Part shown: in pieces, positions 18,757 through 27,886 of the stretch
Position numbering within the stretch: position 1 is the first letter of the stretch
How the letters are laid out: each line of letters starts with the position of its first letter
DNA from: Stentor roeselii
Lineage: Eukaryota; Ciliophora; Heterotrichea; Heterotrichida; Stentoridae
Direction of reading: 5' to 3'
NCBI GenBank assembly: GCA_006503475.1
Contig: RSEH01000178.1
Coordinates: forward strand, 1 to 64,000
DNA: 64,000 nt
Program-made: the position numbers and the translations under genes
The notes under the pieces: generated by a model
The model's input: only the letters and a program-made list of their open reading frames with translations
Databases searched by the model: none
What the model was told of the DNA's origin: nothing

Positions 18757-20015
18757 ATGTCTGAAAGAAAAAAATAGTACTAGTGGAACATTGGGAAGAA
18801 GAATTTCCTCCTGATTTGGATATTATAGATGCTAAAATTAGAAAGGTTCGTGATACGAAAAAGTTCATGATGAAGAGAATTAAAATATGCAGTGTGATTT
18901 ATGATTTTTCGGACAAAATGAAAGATTATTCAAACAAATTGAAGAAAACTATAGCCTTGCAGGAGATTTACCATTTTTTGATTCAGTATAGACAAGAATC
19001 CATTCCTTTTTCTGAACTCTTATTTGAAATGATTTGTAAGAACATTTTTCGACCTTTACAAATAAATCTCAATTCTGTACATCAAAGACCTCCTCATGAA
19101 AGTAATCAAGTGGATAGTTCATATAAAGATCCTTCATGGCCTCATCTAGAAGGAGTTTATCAAGTATTTGATAAATTTATCTCTATAAATTCAGAATATA
19201 CCTTAATTAATTCTTTTTTGACAGACTCTTTTAACTACGAATTTATTAACATGTTCAAAAGCGAAGATCCAAATGAAAGATGGCACTTATGGAATATCCT
19301 ATCAAATTACTATAAAAATTTTTCACTTCAAAAAAAATCAATAAGAGAAATAATTCGTGAATGTTTGAAAACAATTATAAAAAAAAATCTTAGATTCCCA
19401 GGTGCTACAGAAATTCTTTTTCATTATTCAACATTCATCCCTAAAGTTTTGGATTATTTAGGAGAAGAAAATGTGATTTTCTTTAAAACCATCATCATTC
19501 CGCTTTATTTTATAGAAACTTCTCATCTTCATCATAAAGCATTAAACTTTTGTTCGATTTTGTATGTAAAAAATGATCACTCTTTAGCTATTCCGCTTGT
19601 TGAGGGACTTTTAAGGAATTGGCCTTACGGAAATCCATTCAAAGAAGTTTGGTTTATTGCAGAGATTAATGATATTATTAGAGTGTGTCAACTTTCAGAA
19701 TTAGAATCTTTTGCTATGATACTTATGGAAACTATTATTAAATTCTTTTCTAGAGCTGAAATGCAGATTTCTGACCAGGCCATTGAATTATTAGAAAATG
19801 ATAGGTTTATAAGAATTTTAAGAGGTGTCAAAGGGGCGCGTTTACCTTTTATTCTTTTTGATAATCCTAATTATCAAAACTATCACTGGAGTGATGAAGT
19901 AATTGATATATTTAATAATTTGAAGAATCTTCTAAAAAAAATTGACCCTTTTGCTTTGGACCTTGTACTTCAAACTCCGAAATATTCAGGAAAGGTATTT
20001 GATCGGAAAGTTTAA
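18757..20015 (+). CDS. PP2A regulatory subunit B56-like, copy 1 (N-terminal frame break)
   Basis: A B56/B' family HEAT-like scaffold that directs protein phosphatase 2A to substrates. Family landmarks: RIKICSVIYDFSDKMKDYS, NIFRPLQIN, DPSWPHLEGVY, FKSEDPNERWHLW, HSLAIPLVEGLLRNWP. The frame with all homology is open from 18765 but has no early ATG. An ATG at 18757 starts MSERKK, matching the MSERKQ start of the copy at 49948, then meets a stop just after a run of seven A (18768-18774). One more A would join the frames. Either the run is miscounted in the assembly, or the gene has a real frameshift, or it initiates at a downstream Met. Confidence 0.8.
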
Positions 20016-20843
20016 AAAAATAAATAAGAAAATGATTTAGGATTTTTTATTTTAACAATTTCTTTATAGTTTAAATTATCAATAAAAGCTCTTGATTTTC
20101 ATCTGTAAATATTTACATGAAAATGATCATTTTGGTGCATAAACATTAATTTTGTGCACAAGAATATATAAAATTAAAACGATGATTAAATTCTAACAAT
20201 TTTTAAATTATAGATTATGAATCCTTTATAAATTTAAATAAGATGAGACTAAGACATATATTACAAAGTTTCGAAGTGATGAAATTTATATAAAATTAAA
20301 ACAATAGTTTTATCAATATTCATTTTAAGGCCAACAAAACAGACTAAAATGCATAAAAGATTAAACTTGATTTTTAATCATTCATCATAAATATTTCCAT
20401 ATTTAATCAATCATTCATCTATAAATATTCCAAATTTAATGAGATGTAACTCAAAATATTTAATTCTTTCGGAAGTGGGTTATTCATTAAAAAAATTTAA
20501 TCATTAATCAAATAGAATAAATCTAATCACCTATTAAAATATAGATATTAACTAATCTAACATTATTATTAAAGATATTCAAATATCTGCTTCATTTTCC
20601 AAAATATTATCAAGTCTAAAATACATTCAATAACTAAATAATTCAAAGGTATCCCAATTTTAAATTAATCAATTAGATTTATATTATTCTCTTACATTCA
20701 TATCGAAAATGCATAATCTGAAGTAATTAAATCAGTTTCATAATCAACATATGAAAAATAAGGTGAAACTGTAAAGAGTATAAAATTCATACAAAAAATC
20801 TTGAAACTTAATTCAATTAAATGATGTAAACTGTTAGTTACAC
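20016..20843. other. Intergenic stretch, no gene seen
   Basis: Very AT-rich spacer between the convergent B56 and HSP70 genes. It contains an imperfect pair of about 30-nt direct repeats near 20376-20440 (both with ATTCATC and TAAATATT). No coding pattern found. Confidence 0.4.
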
Positions 20844-22889
20844 TTAATCAACTTCTTCAACATTGGGTGCTCTTCCTGATCCTCCAGCTCCAGGTGGGGC
20901 TCCTCCACCAGGGAATCCTCCAGCTCCTCCAGGGAATCCTCCAGCTCCTCCAGGGAATCCTCCAGCTCCTCCAGGGAATCCGCCAGCTCCTCCAGGGAAT
21001 CCACCAGGCATGCCACCAGGCATTCCTCCAGGTGCACCTCCAGCAGCAGCATAAATTTTCTGCATAATCGGATTGACGACACTTTCAAGATCCTTCTGCT
21101 TGGCTTCATATTCCTCAGTAGTAGCATCATGATTAGACTCAAGCCATTTGGTGACTTCCTGAACCTTTCCTTCAATAGCTGATCTATCCTCAGCAGTGAC
21201 TTTATCTTTAATTTTCTCATCATTAAGAGTATTCTTCAAGTTATAAGCATAGCTTTCAAGTCCATTCTTAGCTTCAACCTTTTTCCTGACAGCTTCATCC
21301 TGTTGTTTATATCTTTCAGCTTCAGCAACCATTCTTTCAATATCATTCTTGCTGAGTCTTCCCTTATCATTAGTGATAGTGACTTGGCTGGTCTTTCCAG
21401 TTCCCTTGTCCTGAGCATTGACGTTCATAATACCATTGGCGTCAATGTCGAAAGTGACTTCAATTTGAGGGACTCCTCTGGGGGCAGGGGGGATTCCTTC
21501 AAGGTTGAACTTGCCGAGCATGTTGCAGTCTTTCGTCATTTGTCTTTCTCCTTCGAAGACTTGAATGCACACTCCTGGCTGGTTGTCTGAATATGTGGTG
21601 AAAACTTGAGCTTTCTTTGTGGGAATTGTTGAATTTCTTGGAATCAAAACTGTCATCACTCCTCCTGCTGTTTCTATTCCGAGAGATAATGGAGTCACGT
21701 CTAAGAGGAGAAGGTCTTTCACTTGGTTTGATGAGTCTCCGGATAGAATTGCACCTTGAACTGCTGCTCCGTAGGCTACGGCTTCGTCTGGGTTTATTGC
21801 TTTGCAGAGCTCTTTACCGTTGAAGAACTCTTGAAGGAGTTGCTGGACTTTAGGAATACGAGTGGATCCTCCAACAAGTACAACTTCATGAATCTGATTC
21901 TTAGCCAATCCTCCATCTCTCAAGACACGTTCAACTGGTTCAATGCATCCTCTGAAGTAATCCATATTAAGTTCCTCAAACTTAGCTCTAGTCATAGTAG
22001 TGAAATAATCCACACCATCAGCTAAAGTTTCAATTTCAATGCTAGCCTGAGTCGCAGACGAGAGTGATCTCTTAGCTTTTTCACAAGCAATCCTAAGTCT
22101 CTTCAACGCTCTATTATTCCCCTTGATATCAATTCCATTCTTTTTCTTAAAGTCAGCCGAGCAGAACTCGACCATTCTATTATCAAAGTCTTCTCCACCA
22201 AGATGGGTGTTACCAGCAGTGGCCTTGACTTCAAAGATTCCATCTTCAATAGTAAGCAACGAGACATCAAAAGTACCTCCACCAAGATCAAAGATAAGAA
22301 TATTCTGTTCTCCTGCATTTTTCTTGTCAAGTCCATAAGCAATGGCAGCTGCAGTAGGTTCATTAATGATTCTTTTCACGTCAAGTCCTGAAATGACTCC
22401 AGCGTCTTTAGTGGCTTGTCTTTGAGAGTCGTTGAAATAAGCAGGGACTGTGACCACTGCGGTTTTAATGGTTCTGCCAAGATAAGCTTCTGCGGTTTCC
22501 TTCATTTTGAGAAGGACCATTGCGGAGATTTCTTCTGCGTAGAACTTTTTCTCTTCGCCTTTGAAGATGACTACGATGTGAGGTCTGCTGTCGGCTCCTC
22601 GGACTACTCTGAAAGGCCAGAGCTTCATGTCGGCTTGGACAATTGGGTCTTCGAACTTGCGTCCAATTAGTCTTTTTGCGTCAAAGATTGTGTTTTCTGG
22701 GTTTCTTGCGACTTGGTTCTTCGCAGCGTCACCGATTAGACGCTCAGTGTCGGTGAAGGCGACATAGCTGGGAGTTGTTCTATTACCCTGGTCGTTGGCA
22801 ATGATTTCAACTCTATCGTTTTGCCACACTCCTACGCAACTGTAAGTTGTTCCTAAATCGATTCCGATGCAAGGTCCGTCTGCTGACAT
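20844..22889 (-). CDS. HSP70: Cytosolic heat-shock protein HSP70
   Basis: A 681-residue chaperone with all family signatures: GIDLGTTYS near the start, [12 protein letters not shown] and [12 protein letters not shown]. The substrate-binding domain and helical lid follow. The C-terminus has five GGFPGGA-type 7-residue repeats plus GGMPGGMP and ends in EEVD, the TPR co-chaperone docking motif of cytosolic HSP70. Heat-shock elements and a TATA box lie just upstream, so strong stress induction is expected. A divergent second copy lies at 45990-47867. Confidence 0.98.
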   Translation of the reverse strand: MSADGPCIGIDLGTTYSCVGVWQNDRVEIIANDQGNRTTPSYVAFTDTERLIGDAAKNQVARNPENTIFDAKRLIGRKFEDPIVQADMKLWPFRVVRGADSRPHIVVIFKGEEKKFYAEEISAMVLLKMKETAEAYLGRTIKTAVVTVPAYFNDSQRQATKDAGVISGLDVKRIINEPTAAAIAYGLDKKNAGEQNILIFDLGGGTFDVSLLTIEDGIFEVKATAGNTHLGGEDFDNRMVEFCSADFKKKNGIDIKGNNRALKRLRIACEKAKRSLSSATQASIEIETLADGVDYFTTMTRAKFEELNMDYFRGCIEPVERVLRDGGLAKNQIHEVVLVGGSTRIPKVQQLLQEFFNGKELCKAINPDEAVAYGAAVQGAILSGDSSNQVKDLLLLDVTPLSLGIETAGGVMTVLIPRNSTIPTKKAQVFTTYSDNQPGVCIQVFEGERQMTKDCNMLGKFNLEGIPPAPRGVPQIEVTFDIDANGIMNVNAQDKGTGKTSQVTITNDKGRLSKNDIERMVAEAERYKQQDEAVRKKVEAKNGLESYAYNLKNTLNDEKIKDKVTAEDRSAIEGKVQEVTKWLESNHDATTEEYEAKQKDLESVVNPIMQKIYAAAGGAPGGMPGGMPGGFPGGAGGFPGGAGGFPGGAGGFPGGAGGFPGGGAPPGAGGSGRAPNVEEVD

Positions 22890-22902
22890 TATATAAAAGA
22901 AA

Positions 22903-22910
22903 TTCTAGAA
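22903..22910 (-). promoter_or_regulatory. Heat-shock half-site pair next to HSP70 start
   Basis: TTCTAGAA (TTCnnGAA) only 14-21 nt upstream of the HSP70 ATG, between the TATA box and the coding start. Being downstream of the TATA box it may act less strongly than the distal element. Confidence 0.5.
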
Positions 22911-22914
22911 CGGG

Positions 22915-22922
22915 TATTTATA
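22915..22922 (-). promoter_or_regulatory. TATA box of HSP70
   Basis: TATAAATA on the minus strand, 26-33 nt upstream of the HSP70 ATG. If it works at the usual distance, transcription would start almost at the ATG, implying a very short 5' leader. Confidence 0.6.
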
Positions 22923-22929
22923 CTTGTTA

Positions 22930-22942
22930 GAATTTTCTAGAA
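22930..22942 (-). promoter_or_regulatory. Heat-shock element, three perfect units
   Basis: GAATTTTCTAGAA is an exact GAAnnTTCnnGAA, the trimer-binding site for heat-shock factor, placed just upstream of the TATA box. A further TTC unit follows directly. Confidence 0.8.
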
Positions 22943-23265
22943 TTCCAAGGAAAAAATGTCGAAAGATAAGAAGGTCTAGACCTGTTACTCAAGACAAAAA
23001 ATTCAATCTAGATGTAACTCTAACTATAAAGACCTAAAAAAACAAGAATTAGAAGAAATCCTTTATTTCACAAGTTTTACTTGAAAAAGGGTAAATTTTG
23101 GGTTTTGGGTTTTCATTCAGGCCAAAAGAAGCACAAGGCTCCAATGATAGACTTGAAGTGGAAAACAATCAACTTAAATATAATTAAAAAAGCTTTAGCC
23201 AGGGTAAAAATTTTCAAAGAATTCTTTGATTATTGAATTATTAAAATTTTAGAAGAATAATTTAA
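22943..23265. other. HSP70 distal upstream region
   Basis: Shared upstream region of the divergent HSP70 and small secreted-protein genes. It contains a 12-nt palindrome AGGTCTAGACCT at 22972-22983. No gene seen. Confidence 0.4.
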
Positions 23266-23577
23266 ATGCTTGTATTAACGGTACTTTTTACCCTCACTCT
23301 CATTACCAAGTCTCAGGACTACCCTTCATTTGAAGTTGAAGGGGACTGGACGCCTGAAACTCTGAAGATTCCAACTCGCAGTCCACAAGTTGAAGGGTTT
23401 CAAGAAGTAGTTTATGTCGAAAGTCTCAGATCTGTTAATGATAAACAAGCGCCTCATAGCGTTACTGACCCAAGGTTCATCCCTGTGACCATCGAAAGTA
23501 AAGAAGAAAGTATAAAACAACGAGAACCTCTTATAAAAAACCCTTCATCATTCAGTAGGTTCTTTCGCACTTCCTAA
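23266..23577 (+). CDS. Small secreted protein, unidentified
   Basis: A 103-residue protein with a clear signal peptide (MLVLTVLFTLTLITKSQ). The mature part is polar with no Cys and no known domain. It is likely secreted or lumenal. Function unknown. Confidence 0.6.
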   Translation: MLVLTVLFTLTLITKSQDYPSFEVEGDWTPETLKIPTRSPQVEGFQEVVYVESLRSVNDKQAPHSVTDPRFIPVTIESKEESIKQREPLIKNPSSFSRFFRTS

Positions 23578-23862
23578 TAGAATTCATTGATCACATACTT
23601 AAAATAACCTGCTTCTACTAATATCCTTGAAAAATCTTTTCTTTTTCTAATTTTCAGACAAAATTACATTACTTCTAAAACCTGTTAAAATACCTAATTC
23701 CCTACCATTTATCTTAATTCTAAATTTAACTTTCCTAAACAAAATCTCTGAATATTCTTAAATCCCCACAATTTAATTCAGCTTAAATTTAAAAAATCCC
23801 CAATTATAAATCACAAGTCTTCCAAAAACTCGATAAAACAATATAATTAACTCCATAATTAA

Positions 23863-24693
23863 ATGGACTGCATCGAAATCCTATGCATCAACTGCGAGTC
23901 ACTGATTCCTCCATCATCAATCGAAAGCCATTCAAGATTCTGTCTAAAATCTCTAACTCCTCAATTTTCGCCATCAGAAGACGAGTTGTTCCTTCTAAAC
24001 CAGAAGCTACTAAAGTTAAAACTATCTCTGGAGCGTTATTCAAATTCATCCAACTTAAAAAACATTGAAAAAGAAGTTTGCTTCTTTCTAGTCCGCCAAT
24101 GTGCGGAAGTCCTTTCATTGAAGTCAGTTTCCCTTGAAAACTTAAACCTTTGCCTTTCAATCAACGAAGGTTTAAAGAGTTACTCAAAAGTTCCAAACAG
24201 CGACGTTTTCCTTCTCATCAGCCACGAAAGACTTAAACTTTGCGCCAAGTCCAAAGCTCGGGCGATGTTGGAGCTGATCCGGAAAGACCCTGTTGAAAAG
24301 CCGTCATTTTTATTTGAAAACTTTGATACTAACGACCTGTCGAAGATCACTGAAGAAAAAGACAGCAGAAAAGAAACGGAAATCGAAAATTTTCAACTTT
24401 CTAGTATACAAAGTATGGTGTATTCGAAAAATGTGAGTAATGTGAGTAATGTTTATTCTATTACTTCTAGTTTCGCTGAGGGTTGTTTTGCTAGTTTATC
24501 TAGTGAAGATATGAAAAAGTGCTTTTATAGCAAGTGTCTTCAGGTCAAAAGCAGAAATTCTGCTGATGGTAGGAAAAGTCTTATGCAGGTCTCCGAGTTG
24601 TATAAAAAAGCTGTTCAAAATGGAATTCGACCTGAAAAGTGGGAAGAGTTTATAGTGAATAGCATGATGAATGGAGAGTCAGGTTTTTATTAA
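23863..24693 (+). CDS. Unidentified protein with N-terminal CxxC zinc motif
   Basis: A 276-residue protein. The N-terminus has CINCESLI, then HSRFC about 12 residues later, an arrangement compatible with a small C2HC zinc finger. The rest is helical and ends KAVQNGIRPEKWEEFI. No enzyme signature seen; it could be an RNA- or protein-binding factor. No family assigned. Confidence 0.6.
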   Translation: MDCIEILCINCESLIPPSSIESHSRFCLKSLTPQFSPSEDELFLLNQKLLKLKLSLERYSNSSNLKNIEKEVCFFLVRQCAEVLSLKSVSLENLNLCLSINEGLKSYSKVPNSDVFLLISHERLKLCAKSKARAMLELIRKDPVEKPSFLFENFDTNDLSKITEEKDSRKETEIENFQLSSIQSMVYSKNVSNVSNVYSITSSFAEGCFASLSSEDMKKCFYSKCLQVKSRNSADGRKSLMQVSELYKKAVQNGIRPEKWEEFIVNSMMNGESGFY

Positions 24694-24983
24694 GTTATTA
24701 GTTGTAGATAATTTTAGAATGATTAATGATCTGAAACCTGCTGATTATTTAAAACCATCTAAGCATATAAAGTGGTTTCATGTTTGAATTTCCAGATCCA
24801 ATTGAACCCTAAAATCTTTATAATCCTCTAAAACCCTTTCTTCCCTAAAAAACCTAAAAAATACCCTCTCCTCAACCACCTCAACCCTTTCCTTCAACAT
24901 ACCCCTAACCCTCCTCATCAAACCGATAAATCCTCAGAAGATAAAAACCCTAATATCCAAACAATTCCTATTAATGGTTATAA

Positions 24984-25470
24984 ATGTCATTCCACAGTGA
25001 CTCAACTGAAAGTGGTGAAGACCTTCCCCGGAAGTGCCTAACTTATTCTATGCTTCTCGACCGTTCCGCAATTCCATGTTTTTGAAGGCTATTCTTCAGA
25101 CCTTCTTGAATCAGACTCAGGTTATTTCCTCCAATTTCCTGACTTTTCTGATCCAAGTTCAGAGCTGATAAGCTTTATTCCTGGTCTTTCTAGTGGAGTC
25201 GAGCTGGCTAGCATTAGGTCTTTTAGGTTTAAAAGGAATGTTTATGCGAAAGCAGTGGACAATTTGGTGAAACCGGCTCTTTTGGCCCTGATTAAAGCAG
25301 CTGAAGACTTTGGATGCGAGTTTTTGTTCATGGCGGTGCCTTTTGAACTGTGCAACTTTCGGAATATGCTGAAAATGCTTGCTTATGTCGGGTTTAAACA
25401 GGTTCCTCCTGATAAGCAAAGAGAAATTTGCAATGTTCGTGCTGTTCTTATGAGATATGAACTTGGATAG
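24984..25470 (+). CDS. OAZ: Ornithine decarboxylase antizyme, expressed by +1 ribosomal frameshift
   Basis: Antizyme binds ornithine decarboxylase, sends it to the proteasome and restrains polyamine uptake. A short first frame starts at ATG 24984 in TATAAATG and ends at TGA (25083-25085) after 33 codons. The main frame lies at +1 and runs to TAG at 25468. Its C-terminal half has the antizyme core: LVKPALLALIKAAEDFGCEF, then FRNMLKMLAYVGFKQVPP. The shift site reads TTT-TGA (25080-25085); tRNA-Phe can re-pair with TTT after slipping one base. A possible small stem (GAAGG 25084-25088 with CCTTC 25101-25105) follows at once. With the shift the product is 161 residues. Antizyme genes use this arrangement from yeast to humans, with polyamines promoting the shift. 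Confidence 0.93.
25080..25085 (+). promoter_or_regulatory. +1 programmed frameshift site TTT-TGA
   Basis: The last sense codon of frame one plus its stop. Skipping the T at 25083 continues as GAA GGC TAT TCT. Phe codon, slow TGA and exact re-pairing are the known ingredients of antizyme shifting. Confidence 0.85.
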
Positions 25471-25484
25471 AATAGTTAATAAGT

Positions 25485-26949
25485 ATGAGCTTGAGGAAGG
25501 TACTTATGAGGTGTCTTTATGATGATGACTTGGAAGGATTCACTCAGAATGTCGCTGGGGTTCAGATTGAACAGATCAGTCTTCTGCAGAATGTGAAAGG
25601 GACAAATATTTTGCATGATTTTGCAAATTGCTCAAGATCGACCTTGCCTTTTTTTATGAAATGTGTGAATTTCTTACCGACTGAACTGATTCGACAGATG
25701 CTAGATTCCAAGTCATCAGAAAAAGACAACCTGACTCCTCTCCAGCTCTCAGTAGTCTTCAACAAGCGGGTAGTGTTAAATAGTGGAGGGCTCTTGCGTT
25801 TTTAAACATAGACCAAGACCTTCAAGTGAAAGACGACCAAGGCAGGGCTCTTTCTCACTTAGCCGTAAGAAGTAACAACGTGATGATCCTTGCGAAGCTT
25901 TTCGAAAAAGGATGCAATATAAACGAGAAAGATTTCTTCGGGAACAGCCCTCTTCATGTAGCAATTCAAGAAAGGTATACAAGTGCCGCCCTTGCCTTGA
26001 TAGACTTGGGAGCCGAGATCAACAATCAAGACCAGAACATGAACAGTGCTCTTCATTTGGCAGTCATTCATGAAGACTACCGCGTCGTCAGAAGACTTTT
26101 AGCTTTCAACGCACGACAAGACTTGCAAAATGACGAAAAACTTCTCGCAAAAGACCTCGAAACAACAAAAGAAATAAAACAACTGGTATGATTAAATAGT
26201 TCGTTTCTGGACTTTTCTGTCAAAAAAACCAGTTCAAGAAAAGTTACTTGTTTCCTTGTTTACTTGTTTTTGCCTTTACTTTGAAATTTGTGATGATCTG
26301 GATTTTTAATGTCCAGTTGATTCAGGTTAATCCTTTTGTTTTGAAGTTTCCTGAATGGATTGTGATTTTGATGGTAACTTTTGTGTTTTTCACTAATTTG
26401 GTTGTGTTTTTTGTCAGTGCTTTTAAGGATCCTGGATTTGTTGAGAAAGGAAATGGGTTGGTTTCTGTGATTATTATTTAGGAACTACTTGTGAAGCATA
26501 AATCTGAATCTGTTTGTTTCTCTTGCAAGGTAGTGAAAAATACTGGAGTTTATCACTGCGTGATCTGCCAAAGATGCATAAAGGTACCCGTTATTCAGCA
26601 TTATGACCATCACTGCAAATGGTTAAACAACTGTGTAGGTGAAAATAACCTAAAGCCATTCACAGGTTTTTTAATAATTTCACTTGGAGACCTATTCATA
26701 GCTTTCCTAATGGGTCAGAACTTTCTAGAAACCTCTTCTGGGGAGATATCTTTAAACTCAATCTTTTTATTCATGATTCTCGCTCTCTGCGCAATGATGA
26801 TAGTCCTGATATCGCCAATCACCTTTCTTCAAGTAACTAACTCAATCAACGCGACCACCACATCAGACCGTTTCAGTAAAAAATCAGTCCAATCACTGAA
26901 CACTTCAGTTTTCCGTGAAAGTTTCATGAACGATAGCTTCGAGGACTAG
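25485..26949 (+). CDS. Ankyrin-repeat DHHC palmitoyltransferase (three tiny introns)
   Basis: Four open stretches join across introns of 14, 14 and 15 nt to give 473 residues. The N-terminal part has about five ankyrin repeats (LTPLQLSV, GRALSHLAVRSN, GNSPLHVAIQERY, NSALHLAVIHEDY). Two membrane segments follow (LFPCLLVFAFTLKFVMIW; IVILMVTFVFFTNLVVFF), then the Cys-rich catalytic domain CVICQRCIKVPVIQHYDHHC and WLNNCVGENN, then two more membrane segments. DHHC proteins S-acylate cytosolic Cys; ankyrin-DHHC enzymes such as yeast Akr1 and animal ZDHHC13/17 work at the Golgi, with the repeats recruiting substrates. The active motif is intact. It starts 14 nt after the antizyme stop. Confidence 0.9.
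25770..25783 (+). other. 14-nt intron (DHHC gene)
   Basis: GTAGTGTTAAATAG. A removal of 14 nt is needed to change frame correctly and gives exactly 33 residues between the TPLQL and ALSHL landmarks of adjacent ankyrin repeats. Confidence 0.75.
26186..26199 (+). other. 14-nt intron (DHHC gene)
   Basis: GTATGATTAAATAG. Its removal joins KEIKQL to FVSGLFCQK and restores the frame of the first membrane segment. Confidence 0.7.
26467..26481 (+). other. 15-nt intron (DHHC gene)
   Basis: GTGATTATTATTTAG, in frame, carrying its own TAG. It begins GTG, unlike the GTA of the other introns. A 21-nt alternative start at 26461 cannot be excluded. Confidence 0.65.
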
Positions 26950-26964
26950 TTAATCTTCATAAAT

Positions 26965-27864
26965 ATGCCGAGTCCCAGTCGCAAAAGATCCCGATCAAGA
27001 AGTAAACTTGACTTCAAATACCCTGCGAGTTCAGATAAAGAGCTTCAAGCTCTTCTTTTGCAATACATGCACAGTGACAAGTTTTCAGTACCTGTCGACT
27101 CTTTGACTCTCATGAAGAACTTGCGGCAACAGTTCAAGACTCTTACGGGAAAAATGATGATGAAGGACTTTAACATCAGTAAACTTCTTGTGGACTTGGA
27201 AGACCGAGGATGTATTGAAACTCAGAAACTTTCTCTTGGAAGTAAAAGTTTTTTGATGATAAAAAGAGTCAATAATGATAAAATCTTAGCACTTTGTAGA
27301 GAAACTTCTAAAGAAAGACCGAAAAAACCACCTTCAGCTGTTTGTGACTCTTTAGATCACTTTCCTTGGGTTAATTCTGTTGGAAATATCACTTTTGAAG
27401 GAAATCGAAGCAGTAAGGTTGAACCTTTAGTTAACTTTAGGGTTAAAGGAACTCTTAAAGACTTGAAAAACGCGGATTTGGTCTTGGTTAATATGAAAGA
27501 ATTCAAGTTTTTACAGGTTTTGGCGGAAATCAAAGCGGAAGACTGGCAAAAAGAAGGAGTTCTTGTCTTTCGTGACTCGAAAGTTGCGGTTTTTGAAGAG
27601 TTTGTTAAGAAATTAGGGTATCGAGTCGCTGGAATCGTCGGAGTTGTCAAATTTAGGAAGTCTTACTGGAGGAAAAACCTTTGGAATGTTTTTAGTCATG
27701 AGGAAATTTTGGTCGCTTGTAAAGGATGTGAAGTCAATTTGCCTGAAGCGATTGAATATGAAATTGAACAGGATGTTTATAAGGAACTTTCCAAAGCTTT
27801 TTCAAGTAATCGGGCAGTTGAAGTAGTTAGAAGTAGCTCCGGAATAGAATTTTTATTGATTTAG
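26965..27864 (+). CDS. MT-A70-like protein lacking the DPPW motif
   Basis: A 299-residue protein. A basic N-terminus (SPSRKRSRSRSK) precedes a helical domain that looks like a winged helix (about 30-95). The C-terminal half resembles the MT-A70 methyltransferase fold: GVLVFRDSKVAVFEEFVKKLGY, FRKSYWRKNLWNVFSHEEIL and VACKG parallel the wVxgR, lGy and HwLnHgkEhcLvGvKG stretch of METTL3-type enzymes. Where catalytic DPPW should be, it reads NADLVLVNMKEF. It could therefore be a non-catalytic partner, as METTL14 is for METTL3 or MTA9 for MTA1 in ciliate DNA N6-adenine methylation. The assignment is by eye and tentative. It starts 15 nt after the DHHC gene. Confidence 0.5.
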   Translation: MPSPSRKRSRSRSKLDFKYPASSDKELQALLLQYMHSDKFSVPVDSLTLMKNLRQQFKTLTGKMMMKDFNISKLLVDLEDRGCIETQKLSLGSKSFLMIKRVNNDKILALCRETSKERPKKPPSAVCDSLDHFPWVNSVGNITFEGNRSSKVEPLVNFRVKGTLKDLKNADLVLVNMKEFKFLQVLAEIKAEDWQKEGVLVFRDSKVAVFEEFVKKLGYRVAGIVGVVKFRKSYWRKNLWNVFSHEEILVACKGCEVNLPEAIEYEIEQDVYKELSKAFSSNRAVEVVRSSSGIEFLLI

Positions 27865-27886
27865 TTTGAGAGAATATATAATCTTC

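Noticed and set aside
20863-21067. Plus-strand Pro/Gly- and Leu/Gln-rich frames
   Set aside because: They are shadows of the GGFPGGA repeats of HSP70 on the opposite strand.
24830-24960. C-rich words such as CCCTAAAA resembling telomeric repeats
   Set aside because: They are irregular and not tandem, lie between genes, and the sequence continues normally on both sides.
25084-25104. Tiny intron instead of a frameshift in the antizyme gene
   Set aside because: No GT...AG of suitable length restores the frame at the TGA, and antizyme genes are known to use +1 shifting precisely at such a stop.
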